From: Fuerstiella sp.
GTDB lineage: Bacteria > Planctomycetota > Planctomycetia > Planctomycetales > Planctomycetaceae
Assembly (NCBI GenBank): GCA_022843805.1
Contig: JALHMY010000008.1
Span: 62,001-126,000, forward strand
Length of the DNA: 64,000 nucleotides
Reading direction: 5' to 3'
Position numbers and translations under genes: made by a program. The notes below the pieces were generated by a model. That model was not told the DNA's origin. It ran no database searches and was given only the letters and a program-made list of their open reading frames with translations. Of this stretch, positions 54,586-61,859 are shown piece after piece (the first letter of the stretch is position 1; the number at the start of each line of letters is the position of its first letter).

Positions 54586-55491
54586 ATGGCTGGAAAGACC
54601 AGGAAAATGGTTTGTCACAACTGCAGCACGATCTTCAACAGAAAGCCGCAGAACAAGGACAAACAGAAGTGCTGGAAGTGTGGATCGGAAAGGTGCACTC
54701 TGGTTACCAGTACAGAAGTGCCGCCGCCCGAGCCTGTCATTCCGATTGCCCCTGATCCTTCCGGACTCAAAATGCCTGTGGCGTCTTCCGGAGGCGGCGG
54801 TGCCATCACTCCGCAGATGCTTCTGGATCAGAAAAGCAAACTTAAGTCAGTTCCCGTAACTCCCGTGCAGTTGCCTGGATTGAAGAATTCACCGATTCCT
54901 CAGGGAGTTCGTCTGCTGGCCTTTCAGGTACGTAATTCGACGGTGCAGACCGTTGAGTACGAAGTCGTCTGGAGGCAACGCGGAAGTTCCGATAATCGAT
55001 ACGCCTACTGCACAAAGATTAATCGGGATCTCAAGTTTATCCTGACTTACATTGCAGAAGGACGTATCAATCCGGACCACGCAAATTTCAATGACGACTA
55101 TATGAACAACGGAGCGGAGTTGCCGATTCGCAAGGGACCGCGAGATGCCTCAGTATTCACAGGAATCGATTACTACGAATACGGATGGAAAACGCCGCTG
55201 GGGCCCGGAAGCAAGTGGTTTGGCTACAGCAATGGACTCAAAAGTTTTTACTCCAATTCAGACAACGCAGCCGTTGACTCTTACATTCGTAACGTCAAAG
55301 GTGGCCAGATTTTCTCGGAGCGACTGATCTTTTCGGAAACGGGAGAGATTTTTTACACTTCTGATCACTACTGCAGTTTCTTTCGTTACCACCCAGGGAC
55401 GGATGCCTGGTACAGTTATCGATCATCCGGTGGCAGTGCCGGTCCGGATTGGGACGAATCGTTTTATGAACCTGCGACAGGGGTGGTCTGA
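54586..55491 (+). CDS. Zinc-ribbon protein with unknown secreted-type C-terminal domain
   Basis: 301 residues from ATG 54586 ('acaggagtatcggcgt' upstream). The N-terminus is a four-Cys zinc ribbon: 'MVCHNCSTIF' and 'KCWKCGSERC'. A Pro-rich linker ('EVPPPEPVIPIAPDPSG') and a Gly patch lead into a beta-rich domain with many aromatic residues ('GVRLLAFQVRNSTVQTVEYE', 'FTGIDYYEYGWKTPLGPGSK', 'FYTSDHYCSFFRYHPGTDAW', 'YSYRSSGGSAGPDWDESFYE'). No signal peptide. Domain not recognised. A ribbon plus aromatic domain suggests binding to nucleic acid or protein, but nothing is proven. Confidence 0.6.
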   Translation: MAGKTRKMVCHNCSTIFNRKPQNKDKQKCWKCGSERCTLVTSTEVPPPEPVIPIAPDPSGLKMPVASSGGGGAITPQMLLDQKSKLKSVPVTPVQLPGLKNSPIPQGVRLLAFQVRNSTVQTVEYEVVWRQRGSSDNRYAYCTKINRDLKFILTYIAEGRINPDHANFNDDYMNNGAELPIRKGPRDASVFTGIDYYEYGWKTPLGPGSKWFGYSNGLKSFYSNSDNAAVDSYIRNVKGGQIFSERLIFSETGEIFYTSDHYCSFFRYHPGTDAWYSYRSSGGSAGPDWDESFYEPATGVV

Positions 55492-55577
55492 AAGTCGGTT
55501 TTGAAATTCGATCCGCGACTCAGAAAGTGCAGGAAAAATTTTGACCATTCTGTTCATCTGACTGTGAAATCGTTCCC

Positions 55578-56993
55578 GTGAAGTTTTCTGAACTGCCAGT
55601 TTCACGACGAGCAATGCTTCAGGCCGGAAGTCTGGGTGTGTGCAGCGTTGCAGGTCAAAATCTTATAACGCTGCCGGAACTTCTGGCTGCCGACAGAGAC
55701 GCTTCCGGAACGGCCGGCCGTCAGTCCGCCAAATCCTGCATTTTCATTTTTCAGTATGGTGGCCTGAGTCAGCTTGATTCATGGGACCCCAAACCACTGG
55801 CTCCGGATGGAATTCGGGGGCCTTATCGTCCGATTGCAACTCGCACACCTGGTTTTCAGGTGGGCGAGCTGATGCCGCGTCTGGCCGAACTGTCTGAGCA
55901 GTACTGCGTGATTCGATCGATGAGTCACGGAGTACCTGTTCACAGTGTTGCCAATGAGATGCTGCTGGCAGGCCGACAGGATCCGAAGCGAGATTCCCCG
56001 TCACTCGGTTCTATTGTGACAAAGCTGCGGCCCACCGATGCGCACATGCCCGCACACGTCTGGCTGCAGAAATTTGGAGGAGGCGCTGCACCTCGGGATC
56101 CTGCCTATCTGACGGGTGGGTTTCTTGGGATGGATTTCGCTCCTCTTCTCTCAGGTGAACATCACGACGACAATCCTGCGACACCCGGTTTTCGAGTTCA
56201 TGCCTTCGATACAGCGAGTGACGTTTCTTTGCCACGGCTGGAGTCGAGATGGAATTTGCTGAATCGGCTTGACCCGTCAGCCAGCAGTCCCACCCCGGCA
56301 GTGCTCAGGGATCGCTCCCTGCTGATGCGTCCTCTGCAGGAACGAGCATATTCGATGCTGCACGGCCCCGAAGCTCGACAGGCATTTGATGTGGAACATG
56401 AACGCCCAGCGGTTCGAGATCGATATGGTCGGCATCCCTTCGGGCAGAATCTCCTTCTGGCGAGGCGACTGATTGAATCGGGCGTTCGACTGGTGAGTGT
56501 CGTCGCCTGGATGGGCCTGGCACCCGCTGACAAATTTGTCAGCGTGGAAACCTGGGACATGCATGGGAATGCGGGTATTGGAATCTTCGACAACGGCTGG
56601 AACGGACTGGGATGGGCGCTGCCGCGTGCTGATGCGTCGGTGGCAACGTTGCTGGAAGACCTGCGTGAGCGAGGTTTACTGGACTCGACCCTTGTCGTAC
56701 TTGCTGGTGAATTTGGCCGAACGCCGCGAATCAGCCAGGGTGCCTCGGCCATTGGCAGAGATCACTGGCCGCAGTGCTACTCGGCAATGCTCGCCGGGGC
56801 CGGGATCCGCGGAGGCACTGTCTTTGGTTCCTCGGATGACACGGCCGCTTATGTGCGGGATCATCCGGTGAGTCCGGAAGATTTCAGTGCCACGCTGCTG
56901 CACGCGCTCGGAATTGACCCGGCAACTCGGCTGAGCCCGGACGGATTTACACTCCCGGCCAGCACCGGCAATCCCCTTTATGAACTGTTCTGA
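55578..56993 (+). CDS. Second DUF1501 protein
   Basis: 471 residues from GTG 55578. Twin-arginine leader 'SRRAMLQAGSLGVCSVAGQN'. Body as in the copy at 45592-46995: 'SCIFIFQYGGLSQLDSWDPK', 'YCVIRSMSHGVPVHSVANEM', 'DSPSLGSIVTKL', 'DRYGRHPFGQNLLLARRLIE' and 'VLAGEFGRTPRISQGASAIG'. The two are clearly diverged (roughly one third identical by eye), so not a recent duplication. Here too no DUF1549/DUF1553 partner is adjacent; neighbours are the zinc-ribbon gene and the lipid operon. Role unknown. Confidence 0.92.
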   Translation: MKFSELPVSRRAMLQAGSLGVCSVAGQNLITLPELLAADRDASGTAGRQSAKSCIFIFQYGGLSQLDSWDPKPLAPDGIRGPYRPIATRTPGFQVGELMPRLAELSEQYCVIRSMSHGVPVHSVANEMLLAGRQDPKRDSPSLGSIVTKLRPTDAHMPAHVWLQKFGGGAAPRDPAYLTGGFLGMDFAPLLSGEHHDDNPATPGFRVHAFDTASDVSLPRLESRWNLLNRLDPSASSPTPAVLRDRSLLMRPLQERAYSMLHGPEARQAFDVEHERPAVRDRYGRHPFGQNLLLARRLIESGVRLVSVVAWMGLAPADKFVSVETWDMHGNAGIGIFDNGWNGLGWALPRADASVATLLEDLRERGLLDSTLVVLAGEFGRTPRISQGASAIGRDHWPQCYSAMLAGAGIRGGTVFGSSDDTAAYVRDHPVSPEDFSATLLHALGIDPATRLSPDGFTLPASTGNPLYELF

Positions 56994-57141
56994 TGTACGA
57001 ACTGTTCTGATGTTTTTCGGGTGGGAACTGAGGAGTTCCGGAAATGCCTGTCGGAATATTTGTCGGCGGACGTTAGAATCGACGAGATGAAGTTTTATGT
57101 CTTTCCCGCGGTAGTCTTTCTGCTGTATTGATGTCCTGCCA

Positions 57142-57849
57142 ATGAACGGGTTGTTTCTTTCAGACCTGCATCTGTTCAGTCGCCGCTCGGTTGGACAGCG
57201 TCACTGGGATCAGAGCAAAGACCTGATCACCTCAGCTTCGTCGATTGTCCTCGGCGGAGACATGTTTGATTTCCGCTGGAGCCAGCTGGGCAATCTGCAG
57301 GTCACACTGGATGCGGCAAGCGACTGGCTGGAGAAAGCGATCGCCCTCAATCCGACGGCTTCCTGGTCATATTTGCTGGGCAATCATGACAGCCATCCTC
57401 AAATGCAGCTCATGCTTCTGGCCCTGGGGCGGCGATATCCGAATTTTTTCTGGAGCCCCACCCATCTTCGGATTGGCAGAAACGTATTTTTGCACGGTGA
57501 TGTGGTCGACGGAATGCGGACCGTTGGCGGACTCGACCAGTATCGCGCCTGTTTTCACGATGCGGAACCACGAGGCAGAGCAGGGAATTTCCTGTATTCC
57601 GCGGCCGTAAGAGCTCGCCTCCACAGCGTTGTCCCACGACTCCTGCATACTCGTCGGCAAACCTGTCGCCGACTGGTGCAGTATCTGGAGTCATGCGAAA
57701 CAGATCTGATGACTGACGTTAGCCATATTTATTTTGGGCACACCCATATTCCGATGTCTGGTTACCAGTTTGATCGATTCAGCTTTTATAACGCCGGCTC
57801 GGGAATTCGCCATTCGCCATTCACTCCCGCCGCTTTTGAGGTTACCTGA
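57142..57849 (+). CDS. LpxH-like metallophosphoesterase
   Basis: 235 residues of the calcineurin-like phosphoesterase fold with a di-metal site: Asp8 and His10 ('LFLSDLHLFSRRS'), Asp40 ('VLGGDMFDF'), Asn81-His82 ('LLGNHDSH'), His in 'FLHGDVVDG' and 'IYFGHTHIPMSGYQF'. Closest in style to UDP-2,3-diacylglucosamine pyrophosphohydrolase (LpxH) and related phosphoesterases, but the fit to a lipid A role is unproven. The CDP-alcohol phosphatidyltransferase gene starts 4 bases after its stop, suggesting shared work on phospholipid or nucleotide-linked intermediates. Confidence 0.82.
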   Translation: MNGLFLSDLHLFSRRSVGQRHWDQSKDLITSASSIVLGGDMFDFRWSQLGNLQVTLDAASDWLEKAIALNPTASWSYLLGNHDSHPQMQLMLLALGRRYPNFFWSPTHLRIGRNVFLHGDVVDGMRTVGGLDQYRACFHDAEPRGRAGNFLYSAAVRARLHSVVPRLLHTRRQTCRRLVQYLESCETDLMTDVSHIYFGHTHIPMSGYQFDRFSFYNAGSGIRHSPFTPAAFEVT

Positions 57850-57853
57850 TGCG

Positions 57854-58510
57854 ATGAATCAGGAGAATGCTGTTCGCGCTGAGCCGGAGCATTCAGCGAA
57901 GGGAGACTGTTACTCAGCCGGCGAGCGGGAATGGATGGAATACGGGCAGCAGTTGCGTGGTCGTATACTGAGACCATTCCTGTCGGCGATGACGAAAGTC
58001 CGAGTGCGCCCGGATCATCTGTCATTGCTGTCACTGATCATTGGAATGGCGTTTGTCCCCTGCTGGCATTTGGGATACGGATGGCTGGCCGTCCTGGCAC
58101 TGCTTCTGCATGTGGCGGTTGACGGTCTGGATGGACCTCTGGCAAGATTTCAATCCGTGGCGAGTCCGCGGGGAAGCTTTACTGATACTTTCTGTGACCA
58201 GTTAGTTGTTTCTGCAGTCACAGTCAGTCTGATGGTGGTACCACCCGGACTTTCGATCTATGCGGGTGCCGGCTTTCTTGTGCTCTATTCCGGCGTCATT
58301 GCAATCGCCATGGTGCGAAGTTCGCTTCAGATTCCCTACTCATGGCTCGTCCGTCCGAGGTTTTTTCTGTACATTGGAATTGTGCTGCAACTGATGGGAA
58401 CGCCGAATGTTGTGGAGATCATCGTTCTGACGAGCAACCTGTTGCTCGCCATTAAGCTGGTTACCGGCTTTTTCAAACTTCGCACTCAGCTGCCGGGACC
58501 TCTAACATGA
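57854..58510 (+). CDS. CDP-alcohol phosphatidyltransferase
   Basis: 218 residues from ATG 57854, four bases after the preceding stop. The family motif is complete: Asp90, Asp93-Gly94, Ala97-Arg98, Gly107, Asp111, Asp115 in 'VDGLDGPLARFQSVASPRGS' and 'FTDTFCDQ'. Five to six helices follow ('VVSAVTVSLMVVPPGLSIYA'). It transfers a phosphatidyl or similar group from a CDP-linked donor to an alcohol. The acceptor (glycerol phosphate, inositol, serine or other) is unclear. It shares a transcript with the phosphoesterase and probably the VWA protein 14 bases downstream. Confidence 0.9.
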   Translation: MNQENAVRAEPEHSAKGDCYSAGEREWMEYGQQLRGRILRPFLSAMTKVRVRPDHLSLLSLIIGMAFVPCWHLGYGWLAVLALLLHVAVDGLDGPLARFQSVASPRGSFTDTFCDQLVVSAVTVSLMVVPPGLSIYAGAGFLVLYSGVIAIAMVRSSLQIPYSWLVRPRFFLYIGIVLQLMGTPNVVEIIVLTSNLLLAIKLVTGFFKLRTQLPGPLT

Positions 58511-58523
58511 ATTCAAATCGTCA

Positions 58524-61121
58524 ATGAGCTGGCGGCTTCTTTTCTCAGGTACTCAGTCCACGGCCTGGATGATTGCCGTGATTTCGGCCGTCTTACTGAC
58601 GCTGGTACTGAGTGTCTGGCTTTCACGGCTGGAAAGACAGCTGGTATCCGGCAGCGTCGGTCGGACACTGCTGCTTCTGCGACTGCTGGTGCTGGCCACT
58701 CTGTTACTGGCATTTTTACAGCCGGTACTGACTGAGCAGTTCGATACTTCCAGTCGGGGACGTGTCGTTGTCGGGATAGACGCATCGGAAAGTATGGTCA
58801 CATCAGATGGCCATGCGACGGACGCTGAGAAGCTCCGCTGGGCTCAGGCACTGGGGATGCTGGGTAATGAGCAGACAACTCCACTGATCGACAAATGGGT
58901 TGCCGCTCTGGAAGCCGGAAACGAGCCGGACTGGCTGGACTCTGACAACAGGAACAACACAGCTGACGTCTCTGAACTTGCAGACGGCCGTCGGCAACAG
59001 ATCAAATCCGTTCTGGATGAACTGGGCCAGATGTCACGCCTTGAGTTTATTCAAAGGCTGTTGCAGTCAAAACCACACGAACTGCTGAATCAGATCAATA
59101 AAGTTATGCCGCTCGAAGTGCGGTTGTTTGCCACGAAGCAGGCGAACGTATCGGCCGAGCAGCTGCAAAAGTCATTGCAGGGTTCTCGGACGGAGCTCAT
59201 TCCGACGGGAACGGATGTGATTCAACTGCTGAGTAATGTGATTGCGGAAGAAGGTGGTGCTCAGGTCAGAGCTGTCGTGCTGCTTTCGGACGGGCGCCAG
59301 ACAGCAAACGGTGATATGAACGCTGAAGCACGGCGTCTGGGCACACTGAACGTTCCTGTCTACAGTATTCCCATCGGATCCCGTCTGCCGCCTCGTGACC
59401 TGACGCTCGCCTCCGTTGATCTTCCGGAAACGGTGTTTGTGAAGGACAAAGCCCTGGTGACGGCGACGATCGGAACGTCAGGTTTTGAAGGACAGGAACT
59501 GACGATTCGACTGGAGAAGGATGGAGCTGTCATTGACCAGCAACGAGTCACACCATCCGGAGATTCAGCAACGGTCCGTTTTGAAATTCCAACTTCGGAA
59601 GTGGGTCGTTTCCAGTATCAGCTGGCGACAGCGGTGCAGCCCGGTGAATTGCGGGAAGACAACAACACTCGTGAGATTAGTTTGAATGTGGTCGACAACA
59701 AGGCACGAGTTCTGCTGGTTGACGGAGATGCCCGGTGGGAGTTTCGTTACCTGCACAACCTGCTCGAACGCGATGCTCAGGTGGAGTTTACTTCCGTCGT
59801 GTTTCGACAGCCCCATCTGAACCTGCTGAACGAAACGTACATTGGCAGGACAATGTTGTCGGGTGAGCAGCTGAAGGAACAGTTATCGAAAATTGATGTG
59901 CTGATCGTTGGGGATGTTTTGCCTGAGCATTTCAGTCCTGAGACATGGAAGCTGGTGGAAGAGGCGGTGGCCAGCGAAGGATTAACTCTGCTGCTGGTTC
60001 CTGGTCGACGCGGTATGCCCCATGCATTCTCAGACAAGTCTTTGTCTGCTCTTCTGCCTCTGGAGAATTCCCGACAGCAATTTGCCGAGAAACTCGCCGC
60101 GACTCGCCCGGATCGAGAGCAGTCGGCTTTTCAGCTTTCGCTGACGGCCGATGCCGAACAGCTGCCGATGTTCCAGATGGCAGGCGAGGCTGCGACAGGT
60201 CAGCGGGGCGGTTTCTCACAGCTGCCAGGACATCCGTGGGCTTATACCGGTACGCCCCGGCAATCGGCAACAGTGTGGTCGTATGTGACACTTCCCGGTG
60301 ACGCCAGATTTCGGGAGCCCGCCATTCTGCATCAGTTTTATGGCTTCGGCCAGACGATCTGGATGGGAATCGACAGTACATGGCGCTGGCGAAGACGTGC
60401 AGGCGATTTGTATCATCATCGATTCTGGGGGCAGCTGGTTCGCTGGTCCGCTCGAAACAAGGCGGCCGCTGGCAATGATCAGGTGCGGCTTACACTTTCT
60501 GATTCGATTATCGATGAATCCGAAACCGTTGAAGTTGTTGCGAGATTCAATCCGAGAATTCTTTCGCAGCTGACCGATGGGACGGTGGAGGTGATTGTTA
60601 GCGCAGTGGATGACCGAGCCCGTGAGAATCAGGGGACGGACACGGCTGCGTCTGCCCAGTCTCCACCGATTCAACCCACAGAAGTTAAACCCCCTGAAGC
60701 ATCCGAAAACTCTGAAAGAAAAGTCATCCTGCAGGCATCTGCCGAGCATCCTGAACGGTTTTCTGCTCGTCTTCCACAATTACCGACCGGCAGCTGGAAT
60801 ATTCAGCTGCGAATCACTGACAGCCAGTTGCAACTGACTGGCCGAGTGGCCAGCGACCTGCTGGTGCAGCCAAAATTGTCAGATGAACTGGCAAATGTCA
60901 GCTGCAATCGTGATTTGCTTGAGCAGGTAGCTCAGCTGAGCGGTGGCCAAATGATTGAACCATACAACATCGCACAACTGCCGGAGCTTCTTCGACCGCA
61001 GGATCAGTCCACAGCAACGATCAGCGAATACTCACTGTGGGATCACTGGGGCCTTCTGCTCATATTCTTCGGATTGCTGACGGGCGAATGGGTTGTCAGA
61101 AAGCTGAATGGTTTACCTTAG
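58524..61121 (+). CDS. Large membrane protein with von Willebrand A domain and glutamine-amidotransferase-like region
   Basis: 865 residues. Two N-terminal helices (about 15-35 and 48-68), then a VWA domain with MIDAS 'GIDASESM' (86-90) interrupted by a hydrophilic insert, a metal-binding Asp in 'AVVLLSDGRQTANGD', then beta-sandwich domains ('TLASVDLPETVFVKDKALVT'). An amidotransferase-like segment follows ('NKARVLLVDGDARWEFRYLH', 'IDVLIVGDVLPEHFSPETWK'), then 'TIWMGIDSTWRWRRRAGD', and a C-terminal helix 'HWGLLLIFFGLLTGEWVV'. I recall this as a common planctomycete/Bacteroidetes envelope protein, near BatA-like loci. Function unknown; probably a periplasmic sensor or assembly factor. Confidence 0.85.
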   Translation: MSWRLLFSGTQSTAWMIAVISAVLLTLVLSVWLSRLERQLVSGSVGRTLLLLRLLVLATLLLAFLQPVLTEQFDTSSRGRVVVGIDASESMVTSDGHATDAEKLRWAQALGMLGNEQTTPLIDKWVAALEAGNEPDWLDSDNRNNTADVSELADGRRQQIKSVLDELGQMSRLEFIQRLLQSKPHELLNQINKVMPLEVRLFATKQANVSAEQLQKSLQGSRTELIPTGTDVIQLLSNVIAEEGGAQVRAVVLLSDGRQTANGDMNAEARRLGTLNVPVYSIPIGSRLPPRDLTLASVDLPETVFVKDKALVTATIGTSGFEGQELTIRLEKDGAVIDQQRVTPSGDSATVRFEIPTSEVGRFQYQLATAVQPGELREDNNTREISLNVVDNKARVLLVDGDARWEFRYLHNLLERDAQVEFTSVVFRQPHLNLLNETYIGRTMLSGEQLKEQLSKIDVLIVGDVLPEHFSPETWKLVEEAVASEGLTLLLVPGRRGMPHAFSDKSLSALLPLENSRQQFAEKLAATRPDREQSAFQLSLTADAEQLPMFQMAGEAATGQRGGFSQLPGHPWAYTGTPRQSATVWSYVTLPGDARFREPAILHQFYGFGQTIWMGIDSTWRWRRRAGDLYHHRFWGQLVRWSARNKAAAGNDQVRLTLSDSIIDESETVEVVARFNPRILSQLTDGTVEVIVSAVDDRARENQGTDTAASAQSPPIQPTEVKPPEASENSERKVILQASAEHPERFSARLPQLPTGSWNIQLRITDSQLQLTGRVASDLLVQPKLSDELANVSCNRDLLEQVAQLSGGQMIEPYNIAQLPELLRPQDQSTATISEYSLWDHWGLLLIFFGLLTGEWVVRKLNGLP

Positions 61122-61140
61122 ACGCTGTCAGACAATAGGT

Positions 61141-61190
61141 GTCGCTTATTGCTCCGCAAAAGAATGTTCTTTCGCGGAGCGAAAGGCGAC
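61141..61190. terminator. Long hairpin after the VWA gene
   Basis: GTCGC pairs with GCGAC at the outside; 'ttgctccgc' + a + 'aaagaa' pairs with 'ttcttt' + c + 'gcggagcgaa' inside, with one mismatch and a three-base bulge. It lies 20 bases after the stop at 61121 and could end that operon. There is no T-run, so it may equally be an REP-like element; a related half-site is at 21741-21757. Confidence 0.6.
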
Positions 61191-61210
61191 TATGGCGAAA
61201 ACTTTATGAA

Positions 61211-61681
61211 TCACGGCTTGTTATATACGTCCCGTCTGTCAGGAACATGCTGAGCGGCCGCAAGCCACCATTCGCCGTCGCGCCGTATCAGTACAAGTAA
61301 TGCCAGTTCATCAAATGTCCCCGGACCTGCAGGTGACGGCGGCTCGGACAAATGACTGGACAGACGACGTACATAGGCAATCGCAACGTCCTCTGCCGGA
61401 GATCTCGCATGCTCGATCACATATCGCGCTGCGCCCTTTACCGGCACAAAGGATCCGAACATCTTTGAATGGATCGCATGAATCTGGTCGTAACCAACCG
61501 CAACAGCACCAAATGGACTCCCCCAGAGCACATCCTGCGCGAAGTAACGATTGAAGCGGGTTGCGTCCCCGGTATCAATTGCATTCTGAAGTTCTGTAAC
61601 GAACGATGTGACAGGTTCGATTGAACGATCCAGCCCAAGAATTGGTCGTTGCGATTCCGGCATTACTTTAGCCTCATTCAT
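61211..61681 (-). CDS. SnoaL-like / SgcJ-EcaC-type small protein
   Basis: 156 residues with the cone-shaped alpha+beta NTF2-like fold of the DUF4440/SgcJ group: 'VTELQNAIDTGDATRFNRYF', 'AQDVLWGSPFGAVAVGYDQI', 'HAIHSKMFGSFVP', 'DVAIAYVRRLSSHL', 'ELALLVLIRRDGEWWLAAAQ'. These proteins bind small molecules in a pocket, and a few are oxygenases or isomerases; most are uncharacterised. Start at ATG 61681 or ATG 61663. Monocistronic, convergent with the VWA operon. Confidence 0.85.
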   Translation of the reverse strand: MNEAKVMPESQRPILGLDRSIEPVTSFVTELQNAIDTGDATRFNRYFAQDVLWGSPFGAVAVGYDQIHAIHSKMFGSFVPVKGAARYVIEHARSPAEDVAIAYVRRLSSHLSEPPSPAGPGTFDELALLVLIRRDGEWWLAAAQHVPDRRDVYNKP

Positions 61682-61732
61682 TTCGGATCCGTCGCCCGTG
61701 ACTGATAATACCGACTTTGAAACGGGATGTCT

Positions 61733-61797
61733 CCCACGTAGGCGAGTCTCTCCGAGACTCGCGGGTTTCGGCGTCTCGGAGAGACGCCGCTACGTGA
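61733..61797. repeat. Stem-loop repeat of the 'gagtctctccgagactc' family, copy 4
   Basis: 'cccacgtaggcgagtctctc' + 'cgagactcgcggg' + 'tttcggcgtctcggagagac' + 'gccgctacgtg': two hairpins within an outer cacgtag/ctacgtg pair. Same layout as 47661-47714, some 14 kb away. Confidence 0.9.
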
Positions 61798-61859
61798 CGC
61801 CGTCTCGCATAACACTTCTATTTCGAAAGAAATTCGGCATTGCTGTCGTCGACACACGC

